64,000 bases of DNA from Amphiura filiformis (lineage: Eukaryota; Echinodermata; Ophiuroidea; Amphilepidida; Amphiuridae): NCBI RefSeq assembly GCF_039555335.1, contig NC_092642.1, forward strand, positions 22,301,262 through 22,365,261. Direction: 5' to 3'. The translations under genes and the position numbers were made by a program. The notes below the pieces were generated by a model, which worked only from the letters and a program-made list of their open reading frames with translations, was not told where the DNA came from and searched no databases. The first letter of the stretch is position 1. Each line of letters starts with the position of its first letter. Of the stretch, positions 53,931 through 64,000 are shown piece after piece.

Positions 53931-54448
53931 GTAACTAATCCCCATTAAATAATGGCCATTATTCAAAAATGGGCTATAGTATTACAAATCTGTAAAATGC
54001 AGAAGCCGAATTTATTTCTGCGCATTGTGACACCTCATTTGATATGATAGCTCAGAAAACAATAAAACACAGGTCGATTTAATGTAATGAGGTCCAGATT
54101 TGAAAGTTGCACTTATAACAATACAAATACACTCAGATATCATTACACAGATTTCCTTCCATCTTCCATTAACATGATTTTTCAAAAATAATGGCATTTG
54201 AATACAAATCTATAGAATTTACTGCAACTTTCAAATCGTGGGTTACTGCAATTTACTGCAACTTTCAAATCTTGGGTTACTGCACACTGCTGTGATGTCA
54301 ATATTTAAATATTTTGTAGATAACTACAAATGAGGTGTCAAAATGTGCAGAAATAAATTCTGCTTCCAACGCATTTTACATATTTGTAATACAATAGCAC
54401 ATTTTTTAATAATGGCCATTATTTAAGGGGGTTAGTGACTTTTTTGAG
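53931..54448. mobile_element. Inverted-repeat element with 130-bp arms
   Basis: Seen: CTCAAAAAAAGTAACTAATC, AATAATGGCCATTATT, ATTACAAATCTGTAAAATGC and AATTTATTTCTGCGCATTGT on the left; the complement, ending ACTTTTTTGAG at 54448, on the right. The middle has a 33-bp direct repeat (TTACTGCAACTTTCAAATC) at 54200-54280. 518 bp, no ORF. Confidence 0.85.
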
Positions 54449-56097
54449 ATGTTTAGTTGATTGCCTCTTTTGAATGAAGGGAATCTTGCCTTTTGCAGAT
54501 GCAGGTTGTTTGTTGTATTAATGTACAGCTGATAAAAACCATGGATGAGCCCTTGGTGGTCTCTACAATTTATGCAGGGGGGGGGTGGTGGTTAGGGGGA
54601 TCAGCCTCCCCCCACATTAAAAAAGCCTCCGATCATTCAAATGAAGTGCAAACACCCAAAAACAATTTGCCCTTGTTTTTGTTTGTTTTCAATATTTTGT
54701 CCCTAATTGACAATATCAACTACCCAATGATATTTCATTTTGGAGCCTAACATTTACCCATTTTTTTTAGATCAGTTGGGGCTTTTTTTTTGGTTGATGC
54801 TTTTTGCATCACCTGGCATCTAACATGTCATTGGGGCTATTCAAACTTCTTAACATTTGAATATTCTAAACTTTTGTTTGTGACCAGATCAGGAAAATGT
54901 TGTAAAATGTTTATTCCGAGCTGTTTTAACACCGAAACCATATTTTTAAATCAAGTATTATACATTGTGCAGTAGGAAAAAAAAAAGCCATTTTAGGTCA
55001 TGTTGTGGTAAAAACTTCAGCTTAAAAGTTTCTTTTCTCACAGTTCATGTACTGTAAAGTTATAACATTTTAATGAAAAATTAAAATTGAGAAAATTAAA
55101 ATTTTCTCACTTTTGCTTCATCATGTTCATGAGTTCTCAAGTCTTCCAATAATCTTTGCACCAGGAATCAGCTCTCCTCCCTAATTGAACCCCTGAACCC
55201 TAGGGTTTGGCCTAGGATATTAGGGTTAGGATTACTCCATGGATTTTATGGATCTAATACACAGGCACATGAATGTTGCAGGCATACCCACCTGTCCCCC
55301 ATATCAGCATAATGCATGATACAGGATGACTGCATTGTAGGCGTAGCCGCACATTATATGTTCCTATCAACACCTATCTGCGGAGACTAACCAAATGAGT
55401 CCGATGTTCTAAAAGTTGATTTTCAGATATGGCAAAAACAAGTATGCAGTTTATTTTGTTTATTAGTGTTTAATCGGCACAATACATGTTTGTATCTTGG
55501 ACACTAATTATACAATGCGGATAGAAGTTTCTTCTAAATATGACATTTAGGATGGTCAATTTAACGATACAGAGAAGTCAAACTTGAATGTGATGGACAT
55601 GTGACTCATCTGATGTGATAGCACCGCATATTAAGCTTGTCATAATGCATTTTATGACAACTTAGATGAGAGAATGATGGTATTTCAAGACCGTTTATGA
55701 TGTCAAGTCATGTCTGTATCTTTCTGATGAATGCGGTGATAAACGAGATAAACAGAAAGTGAGAAAAGCCAAATGTTTAAGTTCACCAAGCATGGTATAG
55801 GCCTACATTTTCCAGTTTTTTTTAAAAATTTTTTTGGTGATAAAAATGAGAACAGCCAAAAGTTCAGAAAGTTCTGTGTTACTTTGATTTATTTTATGTA
55901 GTAGTTCATAGTCTGTTACTGATAAATCCTGGGCGATAAATGCTTGGAGCAAATTATGTGGCAAGGTGTTTGTGCAGAAAATTTTCTTAAACTTCCTCCA
56001 TGCCACGTTGTTCCCAGGCGTTGTCCCTGTCTATAATCATAGGTATTGGAGGATGCTGTAATGGAGCTATATGCCCCAGTCTGATGCATTGGTTCAG
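54449..56097. other. No gene seen
   Basis: AT-rich. AATGAAAAATTAAAATTGAG..AAAATTAAAATTTTCTC at 55072-55108 is a small inverted pair. A G-run patch is near 54568. The ORFs here are short and without recognisable features. Confidence 0.45.
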
Positions 56098-56139
56098 AAG
56101 TCCAAAGAGTCACTATTCATAAAAGTAGAGCAAATAAAG
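56098..56139 (+). CDS. Candidate micro-exon, phase 0
   Basis: Seen: acceptor GCATTGGTTCAG ends at 56097; 14 codons read KSKESLFIKVEQIK; a strong donor AAG|GTAAGA follows at 56140. It is symmetric in phase 0, like the candidate at 35267. A second acceptor-like ATAATCATAG ends at 56042; the sequence after it reads VLEDAVMELYAPV in another frame before a stop, so an exon running from there to 56139 is not open in any frame. Either the real exon is the short one, or this is a decayed exon. Low confidence because 42 bp is too short to judge by composition. Confidence 0.22.
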
Positions 56140-58095
56140 GTAAGAACATGGAGACCCTATTGGGGTCCATTGGCTCTCAGATACTCCTCTTTAGAGAGGT
56201 TAAAACTCTGGGAGCACATCATAAATGTTTTGATGGGTATGCTCAGAATTTGGAGATGGTAGGCCTTTGGGAGCTGATGGTGTACCAGTAAAAAGGGAAC
56301 TGCGAATGGTCACAATTAAGGGTCTTGCCTTTCTTGTTGACAGTTCCCTAAAAAAACAGAAATGCAGGGAATGATCAATTTAGGGTCTTTTAAAGCTGAA
56401 ATTGTTGGTTTAGTGTGCATTTGCGTGTGACATCATATTGGAATTAAATTAGGCAATGGCATACATGTAATGTTCCTGTGTTGTATTATTACTTGAGCTT
56501 TGGATGTTGACTTTTTCCCATGATGCACTATGTATTTGGGCTTCACCCTTGTAACCGTGCCGCTGGAGGCGCATCGTATTGTATATATTAGGCAATCTAA
56601 CCACAATTTGCCACAATTGTAGAATTGTGTTTAAAATTCTGAAATATTGGTATAAAGTATGGGACAGGCATGAACATTTCTCACTTTTAAGTAAATAGTT
56701 TAAAATTACTGATGATGAGTACAAGTGACCCTAGCTCAGTGACAAGTCCTCATCAATGTTGATTTGTTGGAGCATATGAAGCACATTCAAATGTGCTGAG
56801 TATGTGACTAACCATGCTAACCAGAACTCAGGAAATTCTACATTAAGGTGCTGATGAGAGATCCACAACATTGAGATAGACTGAGAGCCACTGTGGATAG
56901 ATATTATCCTGTAACATTCAAAGGATGTGGATATCCATTGGCCAAAAGTTTTGTGGTCAATTGCATATTTTCATGGGTGTGTCCAGAAACCTTCAACTCC
57001 AAAGGGCTGATGAAAGCACATCTTAAGGAACTGATTGAAATGTGCCAGAACTAAGTCTGATTCAGACTCCACATCGTGGCCGTGACAATGCGGCTGCAAT
57101 GAAATCTAAGCTAGGTTCTTATTAGCTCAGTGGTGAAAATTCTCATGTGCGATTGAATTTTCATCAGCGATGAGAGTTGAAATTTGTTTTTTCGCTCTCT
57201 CTTGCGATACCGCGACCGTGTATGCTTGTGATTGGCTGCTGGAAAATCTAGGTTGGCATTCACTATACAAGAATAGCGAATGCCAACCTTGTTCCCTGAC
57301 TTTCTCCTCAACTGATGAAATCTTATTTTCCCCTGACTGACAAGTGAGTGAAGTGACAAAAGTGGGAGATTGCCCCCTCCCCACCCCCTTAGCACACACA
57401 CGCACACCACTGCTTTTTTTATGTAAGCTGTTATACAAGAGATACTTATCTAACTGTTATCTTCAGACAAATTCTGATCATTATACCTACTGCTATACCT
57501 TACCCCTCATATCTGATCTAGTCAGCATGGTCCGCATACAGTCATGACATACTCACATAAATGCTATAACAGAAATGTAATTGCCTACCCATTTGCACTT
57601 CTCATAATGTTGACACAACAAATTGTTGCTTATCGCCGCTAAAAATCCAACTTTTGTCGCACATAAATTTTCGTCAACAGTCGTGTCTATCCGAGGGTGT
57701 TGATACTGAAAATTTAGCATTAGATATTTAGTGTCATTGTGACATTGTTGATGCACACAGGTGTAGCCTCATCGTTGGTGTACGATTACTTGTTTCAATT
57801 GCCAGCCGAAAGAGACTTGCAGACATTTGTTGCCACGGACCCACACGTTCAGTCCCTGTTGTTAAATGTTATTTTTTGTATGTTATAGAGCTGCTTAAAA
57901 GGAAGTAATCAAATTCCGCGCAAATACCACTAATATGGTTATAATCAAGTTGAGTTTCAGTCTTAAAATGGTCTTTCAAATGACTATAAATTATAAAATG
58001 TGAAGTTTTTTACTTTCACCACTTGGAGGTGTGAAGAATTGATCTAGGGGTGCTGAATTGGTTGATTTAGCACCCCCCTCCCCCTAGCTATGCCA
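56140..58095. other. No gene seen; one short perfect hairpin
   Basis: GGTTGGCATTCACTATACAA then GAATAGCGAATGCCAACC at 57250-57289 forms a hairpin with a 12-bp outer stem. Other DNA is fairly repeat-poor. The overlapping ORFs at 57111-57438 on the minus strand cover this hairpin and show no domain. Confidence 0.45.
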
Positions 58096-59240
58096 CTACA
58101 CTGGATCCAATGTACCATGTGGATAGGCCGTAAGTTATGACATACAGACTTAAGGGCTGGGGTATGAACGTTTGGACAGTATTTATTTTGGGACATTAGA
58201 GCACATCAGACATATCGAATTGCATTCTGAATATGAAGAATGTCATTCTAATATCAAATATTTTTGATTTTTTGAAATTCGCAATTTAATACACGTTTTA
58301 TGGCAAATCATTACAAATTGATATTTTTGATATTTAACAGTACTTGAAGTAAACTTTATAAATCTGATGATTTATACTTAAAGTGTATGTAGGTGGGATG
58401 AAAAGCGACGATCAATTGAAAATTTTGACCTTTTCGTATTGAAGATATGGATTTTTTTCCCAAAACACAAAAAAAATTAGGTCTTTTGGGAAAAAATCCA
58501 TATCTTCAATATGAAAGGTCAAAATTTTCAATTGACCGTCGGCTTTTCCTTCCTGCTACATACACTTTAAGAATATATCATTAGATTTATATAATTTACT
58601 TCGAGGACTGTTATATATCAATAATTTGAAAAATATCAAATTTTAATAATTTGTCATAAAATTTGCATTATATTGTAATTTTCAAAAAATGAAATTTATT
58701 TGATATCAGAAAGACATGCTTCGTATTCAGAATGCAATTCGATAGGTCTGAGGTGCTCTCATGTCCCACAAAAAATACTGTCGAAACACAATAAACGCTC
58801 ATTTTAGATCCCTTAATGTCAGTTGATAAAAAAATTAAGTTTTGGCGGCATCTTAATTCAGATCTAACATGTCTAAGTAGCCTGGATGAGTACATTGGAT
58901 CCAAAGTACCATGTGAATAGGCCATAAGTTATAGGGACTTTATGTCATATGATGGAATAATTAATTTGATAATTTTGGAGCATCTTATAATAAGCTTAAT
59001 TCAAATTTAAGTAACATTGAAGTGGATCCACAATGCCATATAGATAGTAGTGGCATAAGGACTTTATCATGTTTAAGTCAGGTGATGGAGTAATTTGATT
59101 AATTTTGGAGAATCTTATACAAGCTTAATTCAAATTTAAGTAGCCTGGATTGAACTGGATCCAAAATGCCATATAGATGGTAGTTACGACATAGGGACTT
59201 GATGTCAGGTGATGGAGCAAGGAAATTGGTTGAATTGTGG
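58095..59240 (+). repeat. Four tandem units of about 125-130 bp, first one split
   Basis: Seen: TGGATCCAATGTACCATGTG (58101), TGGATCCAAAGTACCATGTG (58896), TGGATCCACAATGCCATATA (59023) and TGGATCCAAAATGCCATATA (59156), each followed by a TAGGGACTT-type block, GTCAGGTGATGGAG, AATTTTGGAGCATCTTATA and TAAGCTTAATTCAAATTTAA. The first unit is interrupted by the element at 58154-58812. Confidence 0.85.
58154..58812. mobile_element. Palindromic element with TTAA target duplication
   Basis: Seen: TTAA at 58150-58153 and 58813-58816. It starts GGGCTGGGGTATGAACGTTT and ends AAACGCTCATTTTAGATCCC. Nearly the whole 659 bp folds back on itself: GCATTCTGAATATGAAG / CTTCGTATTCAGAATGC and ATATGGATTTTTTTCCC / GGGAAAAAATCCATATC near the centre (about 58470). 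A TTAA site with GGG/CCC ends is typical of piggyBac-like (or Kolobok-like) MITEs. No transposase. Confidence 0.85.
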
Positions 59241-59249
59241 AGCATCTCA

Positions 59250-59614
59250 AGAATGGGTCTCTATCTATTAACTCCTATTTAAAAGGAGATTGACCGCTTG
59301 GGACGAGAGAGAGGAAGACACGTATCAAACCGGAACCTTACATGAGTGGGCTGGATGACAAAATTGGCCGTCTGAAATGTTGACAGAATTGAGAATTAAA
59401 TGTCTGCGTAATATGAGTTGCTATTCATTGTGGAGTTTCAAAGAAACCAGGTGATGAGATTATTCTTCATGAAGAGTTTCCTCTTGTCTGTTCAAAGGCA
59501 ACGTTTTTCTTGCATGACTTTTAAAAGATTGGGAATATGAATGAACTTTAACCTTTGAGGGTTTCTAATATTTTAATGTTTATTGTGCAAAGCCTAGTAA
59601 TGAGGGGAGAGGGA
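59250..59614. other. No gene seen
   Basis: TATTAACTCCTATTTAAAAG GAGATTG near 59267 holds a small hairpin (CTCCTATTTAAAAGGAG). Nothing else recognised. Confidence 0.45.
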
Positions 59615-59622
59615 GGTTGTAC

Positions 59623-59857
59623 CAGGGGCTATTTTAACGTGCCTCACTGTCACGTTCGTGCCGAGATAAAATATTCATGCAGTGACAATTAACAATCCGT
59701 GTAGATATGCTTTAATAGTAGACAATGGTAGAGCCTTTCTTACGGTCACATTCAGGTAAAAATGTCAATTTTTTTATTTTTGAAACGCACTCTACTTCAT
59801 CAACACTTTTATCTCATTGCATGAACGTGACAGTGAGACACGTTAAAATAGCCCCTG
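59623..59857. mobile_element. hAT-like MITE, TSD GGTTGTAC
   Basis: Seen: starts CAGGGGCTATTTTAACGTGC and ends CACGTTAAAATAGCCCCTG; perfect 8-bp direct repeats GGTTGTAC at 59615-59622 and 59858-59865. TIRs of about 38 bp include CTCACTGTCACGTTC. 235 bp. Confidence 0.92.
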
Positions 59858-59865
59858 GGTTGTAC

Positions 59866-61318
59866 ATAATAATTTGATTGACCGTGGCCGCTCGCCTGCA
59901 GAAAAGGTAAACTTTGCCGCCCCATTCATCAGCAGCGCAAAAAGTTGACCCATTTTTTTCTCAGAAAAAAGAGGAAAAAAAAAAAGAAGATTATAGGCGC
60001 TAGTGAAATAAAAGCAAAAAACATGATGTATAGTTCCATTGGTTTCACAATTTTTTTAACCTTTTTCATAATTTTTCCGCCCTTTTTTCTTTAATTCTTT
60101 TTGCCACACCTTCTTCCCCGACCTTTCTTTTTGGCTGCCCCCTGCTTTTACCACATGGGGCTCGTGCCCAAAATATGTGAATGATAAGGGACCAGTTACT
60201 TTGTGAAAATTTTGTCCTCTGATCAAGATTTTACAAAGATTGGGTATCTCGGTATCTGTTTATGCAGGTTTTTTTTTCAAACCGGTCTGGTGAATAGTTG
60301 TAATTTGGATGGTAGTTCAGTGGGGTTGAAAGGTTGTGAATTATAGAATTTGAATCAATGACTGTTTATAGTAAAATGAATAGTAAATAATTAATCGGCA
60401 TATTGAAAGATGACAAAGATGAACTAATATTGCATACCTGAGTGTCACTTGTAATGGACCAATTTGACACTTGTCAGTTATTGTCAGCATGGTCAGTAAA
60501 TTGAACCATCAGAAATCTTGACAATCCCAATAGTTGAGAGAAAGGCAGCATCAGAGAGGAGAGAAAAATTCCCTTTAAAAGGGAAAGCCAGTCAATGTAG
60601 AAGAGGTCTTGTAATTGGTTTGGGTGGAAGGCATTAGGATTTTTATTCAAGTGATATTGATTTGATTGTACTATATATTTGAATTATTAAATATTAATTA
60701 ATTGCAGACAGCTAGAGAGACTAAAAGAATTAAATAAGATAGATTCATGATCATGTGATAGTCCAATCAGGAGGCAATCAAAAAGAGGTCATTTTGGACT
60801 AGTTATTATCATCATATATGTGACCATCCACCACGAAGTGGTAGTAAAGTCGGCTCTAGATCATTTTCTGTTAATTGCAGATTTAGAAAGAATGCACTTT
60901 CAGCTTCAAAATGACACCTCAACCAGCTTCATCGAACACCTGGAAGTGCAGTTATGGTTCAACAAAGGTCAAATTCCTACTATACTTTACATAGAAATCC
61001 GTATACTGTTTTTGATTGTATCTCAAAATGGAAAATGCCGACTTTACGTCCAGTTTGTGGTTTTATTGTTTTTAGTCCCTGTTTTTGCCTTTATCTCAAA
61101 CATGTCAAAGTTTACTGATGCTTTCTTGAGATTACTTCATGTGTAACTTTATTACCCCCTCCCCCGCCAAGCCCCCCCCCCCCTTGCGGGATGCTGGCTG
61201 CCCTAATTTAAGATTTCATGCATTTTTTGTACTTTTTAGGCCATTTTTGAAATTAAATTTCTGTCCAATTTTCCCCACTTGAAAGTTGCCTTGCCCCCTC
61301 TGAAAAAGTCCTGGCTAC
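59866..61318. other. No gene; repeat fragments
   Basis: 59893-60140 is a relative of 17447-17640. 60564-60645 is the left end of the double-hairpin family (separate entry). The ORF at 60820-61146 begins in GTGACCATCCACCACGAAGT, which looks repeat-derived, and has no recognisable domain. C-runs and GTCCTGGCTACACCAC near 61165-61322 are G-run element debris. Confidence 0.45.
60564..60645 (+). mobile_element. Double-hairpin-ended element, copy D (left end only)
   Basis: Seen: AAAAATTCCCTTTAAAAGGG with the hairpin at 60569-60585, then AAGCCAGTCAATGTAGAAGA and GGTCTTGTAATTGGTTTGGG. Similarity stops after GGAAGGCATTAGGA. No right end nearby. Confidence 0.8.
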
Positions 61319-61326
61319 ACCACAGG

Positions 61327-61509
61327 CAGTGTTTACTCAGAGGACGTATGTCTCAATTTTGGCCCAGTGAAAATTATTTTTGGCGCACACAAATTTGCAA
61401 TGATGTATTACAATTAGTCAATTTGGGGAATTACTGAGCTGAAATTGGGCCAATTTGGGAAGAAAATGTTTCATTTGGCACACCCAATTTCCAGAGAGAG
61501 TAAACACTG
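61327..61509. mobile_element. hAT-like MITE, TSD ACCACAGG
   Basis: Seen: starts CAGTGTTTACTC and ends GAGTAAACACTG, with perfect direct repeats ACCACAGG at 61319-61326 and 61510-61517. The interior is a loose palindrome (TTTTGGCGCACACAAATTTG / AAATGTTTCATTTGGCACAC). 183 bp. Confidence 0.9.
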
Positions 61510-62020
61510 ACCACAGGTGAGGGAGGCATAAAAATATAGAAATATGATGGTTCTGTGGATCACAAATGTGGATCAAAAATGTCATTTCAAGGACATATAA
61601 TAACACACAATCATTGGTTTATGAAAGGTTTGTGCCTTAAGATAAGTGACTTTATGACAATTGTCATATCAATATGAATTAATCATTTATGATATGCACA
61701 GATTTTTATTAAAAAATTGCAGATTCCCAAGTGTCCACTTGTTTATAAATTTCAGAGTACAGGATGAGTTCATATTAAACTTGACATAAAAAGAAAGGCT
61801 GTACTTTTGGGTATAATTATGTACATGTAAATTGCACTGAAAATGTACACAAGATGTGCTGGTATTTAGTATTGTAGGCAGGCCTATACCTGAGCCTGTA
61901 GCCAAGATTTATATATTTGGATGCAGGACCTCTAAAATGAGGACTTTTTCCAAACAAAATCTGCTTGCATCTAAAATATGACCAGCTCTATAAAGTCTGA
62001 AATAAGTCGCCATACATGTT

Positions 62021-63357
62021 TTCGCCAGCCCATAGGGCTGGTACCTAATTCTGAGATGGGATTTGTGTACACTAAAGATTAGCTAAGATTATAGCCTTCT
62101 TCTATTGGTATGTATTTTTTTTTACTTCTTGTGGTGGAAATGTTTTTGATGTCTGCTAATTCGATTTGCAAGGAAAAGAAGGTATGTTTTGCCATTTCAA
62201 CGAACGAAAACGATTGAGTATTGCCAAAGTTATGTTTGAATTAATTATGACTTAAAGTTATCATAGGTTAGGCCTACACATATAAACATAAACTTGTTCA
62301 GCAATCAGCATATCAATAATATGACATGGTCAACAATTAGTAATTAGCGGGGAATGATCACTGGAACAAGGTCATATCAGTGGACTACTGAGCATAGCAT
62401 GATGTTTGGTTGCCTGTGAGTGCATAATTGATGTTGATAACAGATCTAATAATGTTGTAGAATCAAAATCTTCATTATATGGACCACATTGAAGTCAAAG
62501 TAATTATCTATCCTATCCTGTATCGTTTTATGGATAACATTGACTCAAAATGTTATTGATGATATTATTGCTATCTTTAACATTAGTTTTGTCTTTTCAA
62601 TGGGAAAAATCCGATGGAAAATAAAGTTTTTAGGGGTTAGCTATAATATTGAACAATAAATCCCATATTTTGGCATGCACTTATAGAAAATAAATAAATT
62701 ATTGTCTTACTTTATAAATTATAAATACTGTAAAATGACACATAACTAAAGTGAGGCCACTTTCTATCTTTTTTATTTGATTCATAAAATTACATTCAAC
62801 AAAATGATTGAAGACTGAGAAAACACACAATGCAGACTATTACAGAATGGAGTAGGTAAGATGCCATGTCCATAGCTTTGCAGGAGTTTTCGACTAACAA
62901 TCAACACATTCAAAAAATACAGTTTAAAAGTGAAGATTGTAGTGAATGATCAGTCCTTTTATCATGTGCTTGCCACTATCTACTTTATAGTAAACTATAC
63001 ATTGCGAAATAATATAAAATCATTTTAAAATAAAATGTGCATGTAAGTTGAGTTTACATAGCAAATTAACTAACAACTGCAGTGTATTTGTTGATTTTAA
63101 TAATAAGCATGGGTAAAAAGCAGTAAAGACAAAAATACAGAACAATTTGGAGTAATGAATTAAGAGTTGACAGGAGTTATAGGAGTTAATGCTTTTTGCT
63201 GTTTCAGTGTGCATGTTCCCAGCATTGATGGTTTGGTGAACTGTCATGTAACATGGATGTAAGCGTGATCCTAACAAATGCCTTTCACGGTGACTCAAAC
63301 TATTTACAAGACCTCTTCTGCATTGAGGCTGGCCTTCCCTTTTAAAGGGAATTTTTA
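62021..63357 (-). mobile_element. Double-hairpin-ended element, copy B (inverted)
   Basis: Seen: read on the minus strand it starts with hairpin TTCCCTTTTAAAGGGAA (63335-63351) and ends with hairpin CCAGCCCATAGGGCTGG (62025-62041) plus CGAAAA. It is the closest relative of copy A over the full length, 14.8 kb away in the opposite direction. The minus-strand ORF 63020-63415 crosses its end into flanking DNA and is not credible as a gene. Confidence 0.87.
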
Positions 63358-64000
63358 TTGAGTTAAAGATGACATTCCCATAAACAAGATGAAATTTTGG
63401 AATTATTAATTTCATGGTATTTGACTGTGGGCCTACTGGACTTTCAAATCCTTGAAAGTACTTATTATAAAGAAGTTGAAGTTGAAGTATGATAAAATCA
63501 TTTTAAAATAAAATGTGCATGACTTTACTATAAAGTAGATAGTTACAGGCTTATTTAATTTGGGATGGGGCTGTGATGGGTTTTTTTTTCCAATAATTTA
63601 TTTCCAAAATCGAAAGGTGGGATGGTCCTAGAGGTGATTTTGCACCTGTTTGTCCCATTCTTTTCGCTGGCATTTTATTCTTTACTTTGTCTTGATTATT
63701 AGTATGTGCAATATTTATATAATATATTTATCTTTGTAATTGTATATGAGCCAGTGATGAAGCATAATAAATAATAAATAAATAAATAAATAAAATAATC
63801 CCTATTCAATCCTGTGTAAGCATTGACCATTTAAAATGGTCTATGGTGTAAGGCAGGACTTTGCAAATAGCAATTTGGCACAAATATCAAGGTATCATTT
63901 ACAAAATTATCCATATCTTGAAAAGTATTGATTTTATTTATATAATTTTAGTATCATTTTAAAGCTTACTGTCAAGTGCTTACATTTTTATTCAAATCAT
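63358..64000. other. No gene; short simple repeat
   Basis: (AAAT)n at about 63762-63797. GATAAAATCATTTTAAAATA at 63490 repeats part of copy B (AAATCATTTTAAAATAAAAT near 63016), so a small piece of the element was duplicated here. Otherwise unremarkable. Confidence 0.6.

Noticed and set aside
57111..57438. Two overlapping minus-strand ORFs of about 100 codons
   Set aside because: They overlap each other in different frames, cover a hairpin, and show no motif.
60820..61146. 108-codon ORF with a hydrophobic stretch
   Set aside because: It starts in repeat-like DNA, has no recognisable motif and no supporting signals; an ORF of this length is expected by chance in 64 kb.
63020..63415. 131-codon minus-strand ORF
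   Set aside because: It crosses the end of double-hairpin copy B into flanking DNA, and the matching frame in copy A is broken differently.

Overview
The window is AT-rich, intron-poor-in-exons animal DNA, almost certainly from a marine invertebrate deuterostome (an echinoderm or hemichordate is my best guess). The reasons are GT/AG splice-like boundaries, no bacterial-style gene packing, very dense short non-autonomous DNA transposons, and exact metazoan histone-type 3' stem-loops whose flanks match the sea urchin form. The phylum is an inference from repeat style and cannot be proved here.

Coding content is very low. The best gene piece is a first coding exon at 331-540 (+): a signal peptide followed by an acidic segment, ending at a good GTAAGC donor. 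Two short phase-0 candidate exons further along the same strand (35267-35332 and 56098-56139) could belong to it, which would make most of the window introns of one gene longer than 56 kb. A third candidate, a possible last exon, is present twice (24507-24637 and 26166-26296) because a segment of about 1.55 kb is tandemly duplicated. I do not recognise the protein. No transposase or reverse transcriptase ORF is intact; all mobile elements seen are non-autonomous.

Layout. 1-0.98 kb: first exon and start of intron. 0.98-3.2 kb: inverted-repeat elements, one of which carries a large array of the palindrome TTGACCATGGTCAA. 4.3-9.4 kb: hAT-like MITEs with 8-bp target duplications, one 1.4 kb long with internal tandem units. 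10.2-10.55 kb: a (TACC)n tract. 12.3-13.2 kb: an inverted-repeat element with five internal units of about 125 bp. 14.7-18.9 kb: several hairpin elements. 19.0-19.5 kb: an 89-bp satellite with a histone-type stem-loop in every unit. 21.2 kb: a 240-bp near-perfect palindrome. 24.3-27.5 kb: the tandem segmental duplication. 32-32.7 kb and 43.6-44.1 kb: nested MITEs. 35-46 kb: more inverted-repeat elements and a GGGCCC-rich palindromic satellite. 47-63 kb: four copies of a family whose two ends are each a short hairpin rather than terminal inverted repeats of one another. 58-59.2 kb: a satellite split by a large palindromic element flanked by TTAA.

The main points for follow-up are the histone stem-loop satellite (18985-19535), the double-hairpin-ended element family (47238-48536, 50575-53058, 62021-63357, fragment at 60564), the palindromic CCATGG array, and the repeated pattern of MITEs that carry tandem arrays between their inverted ends.
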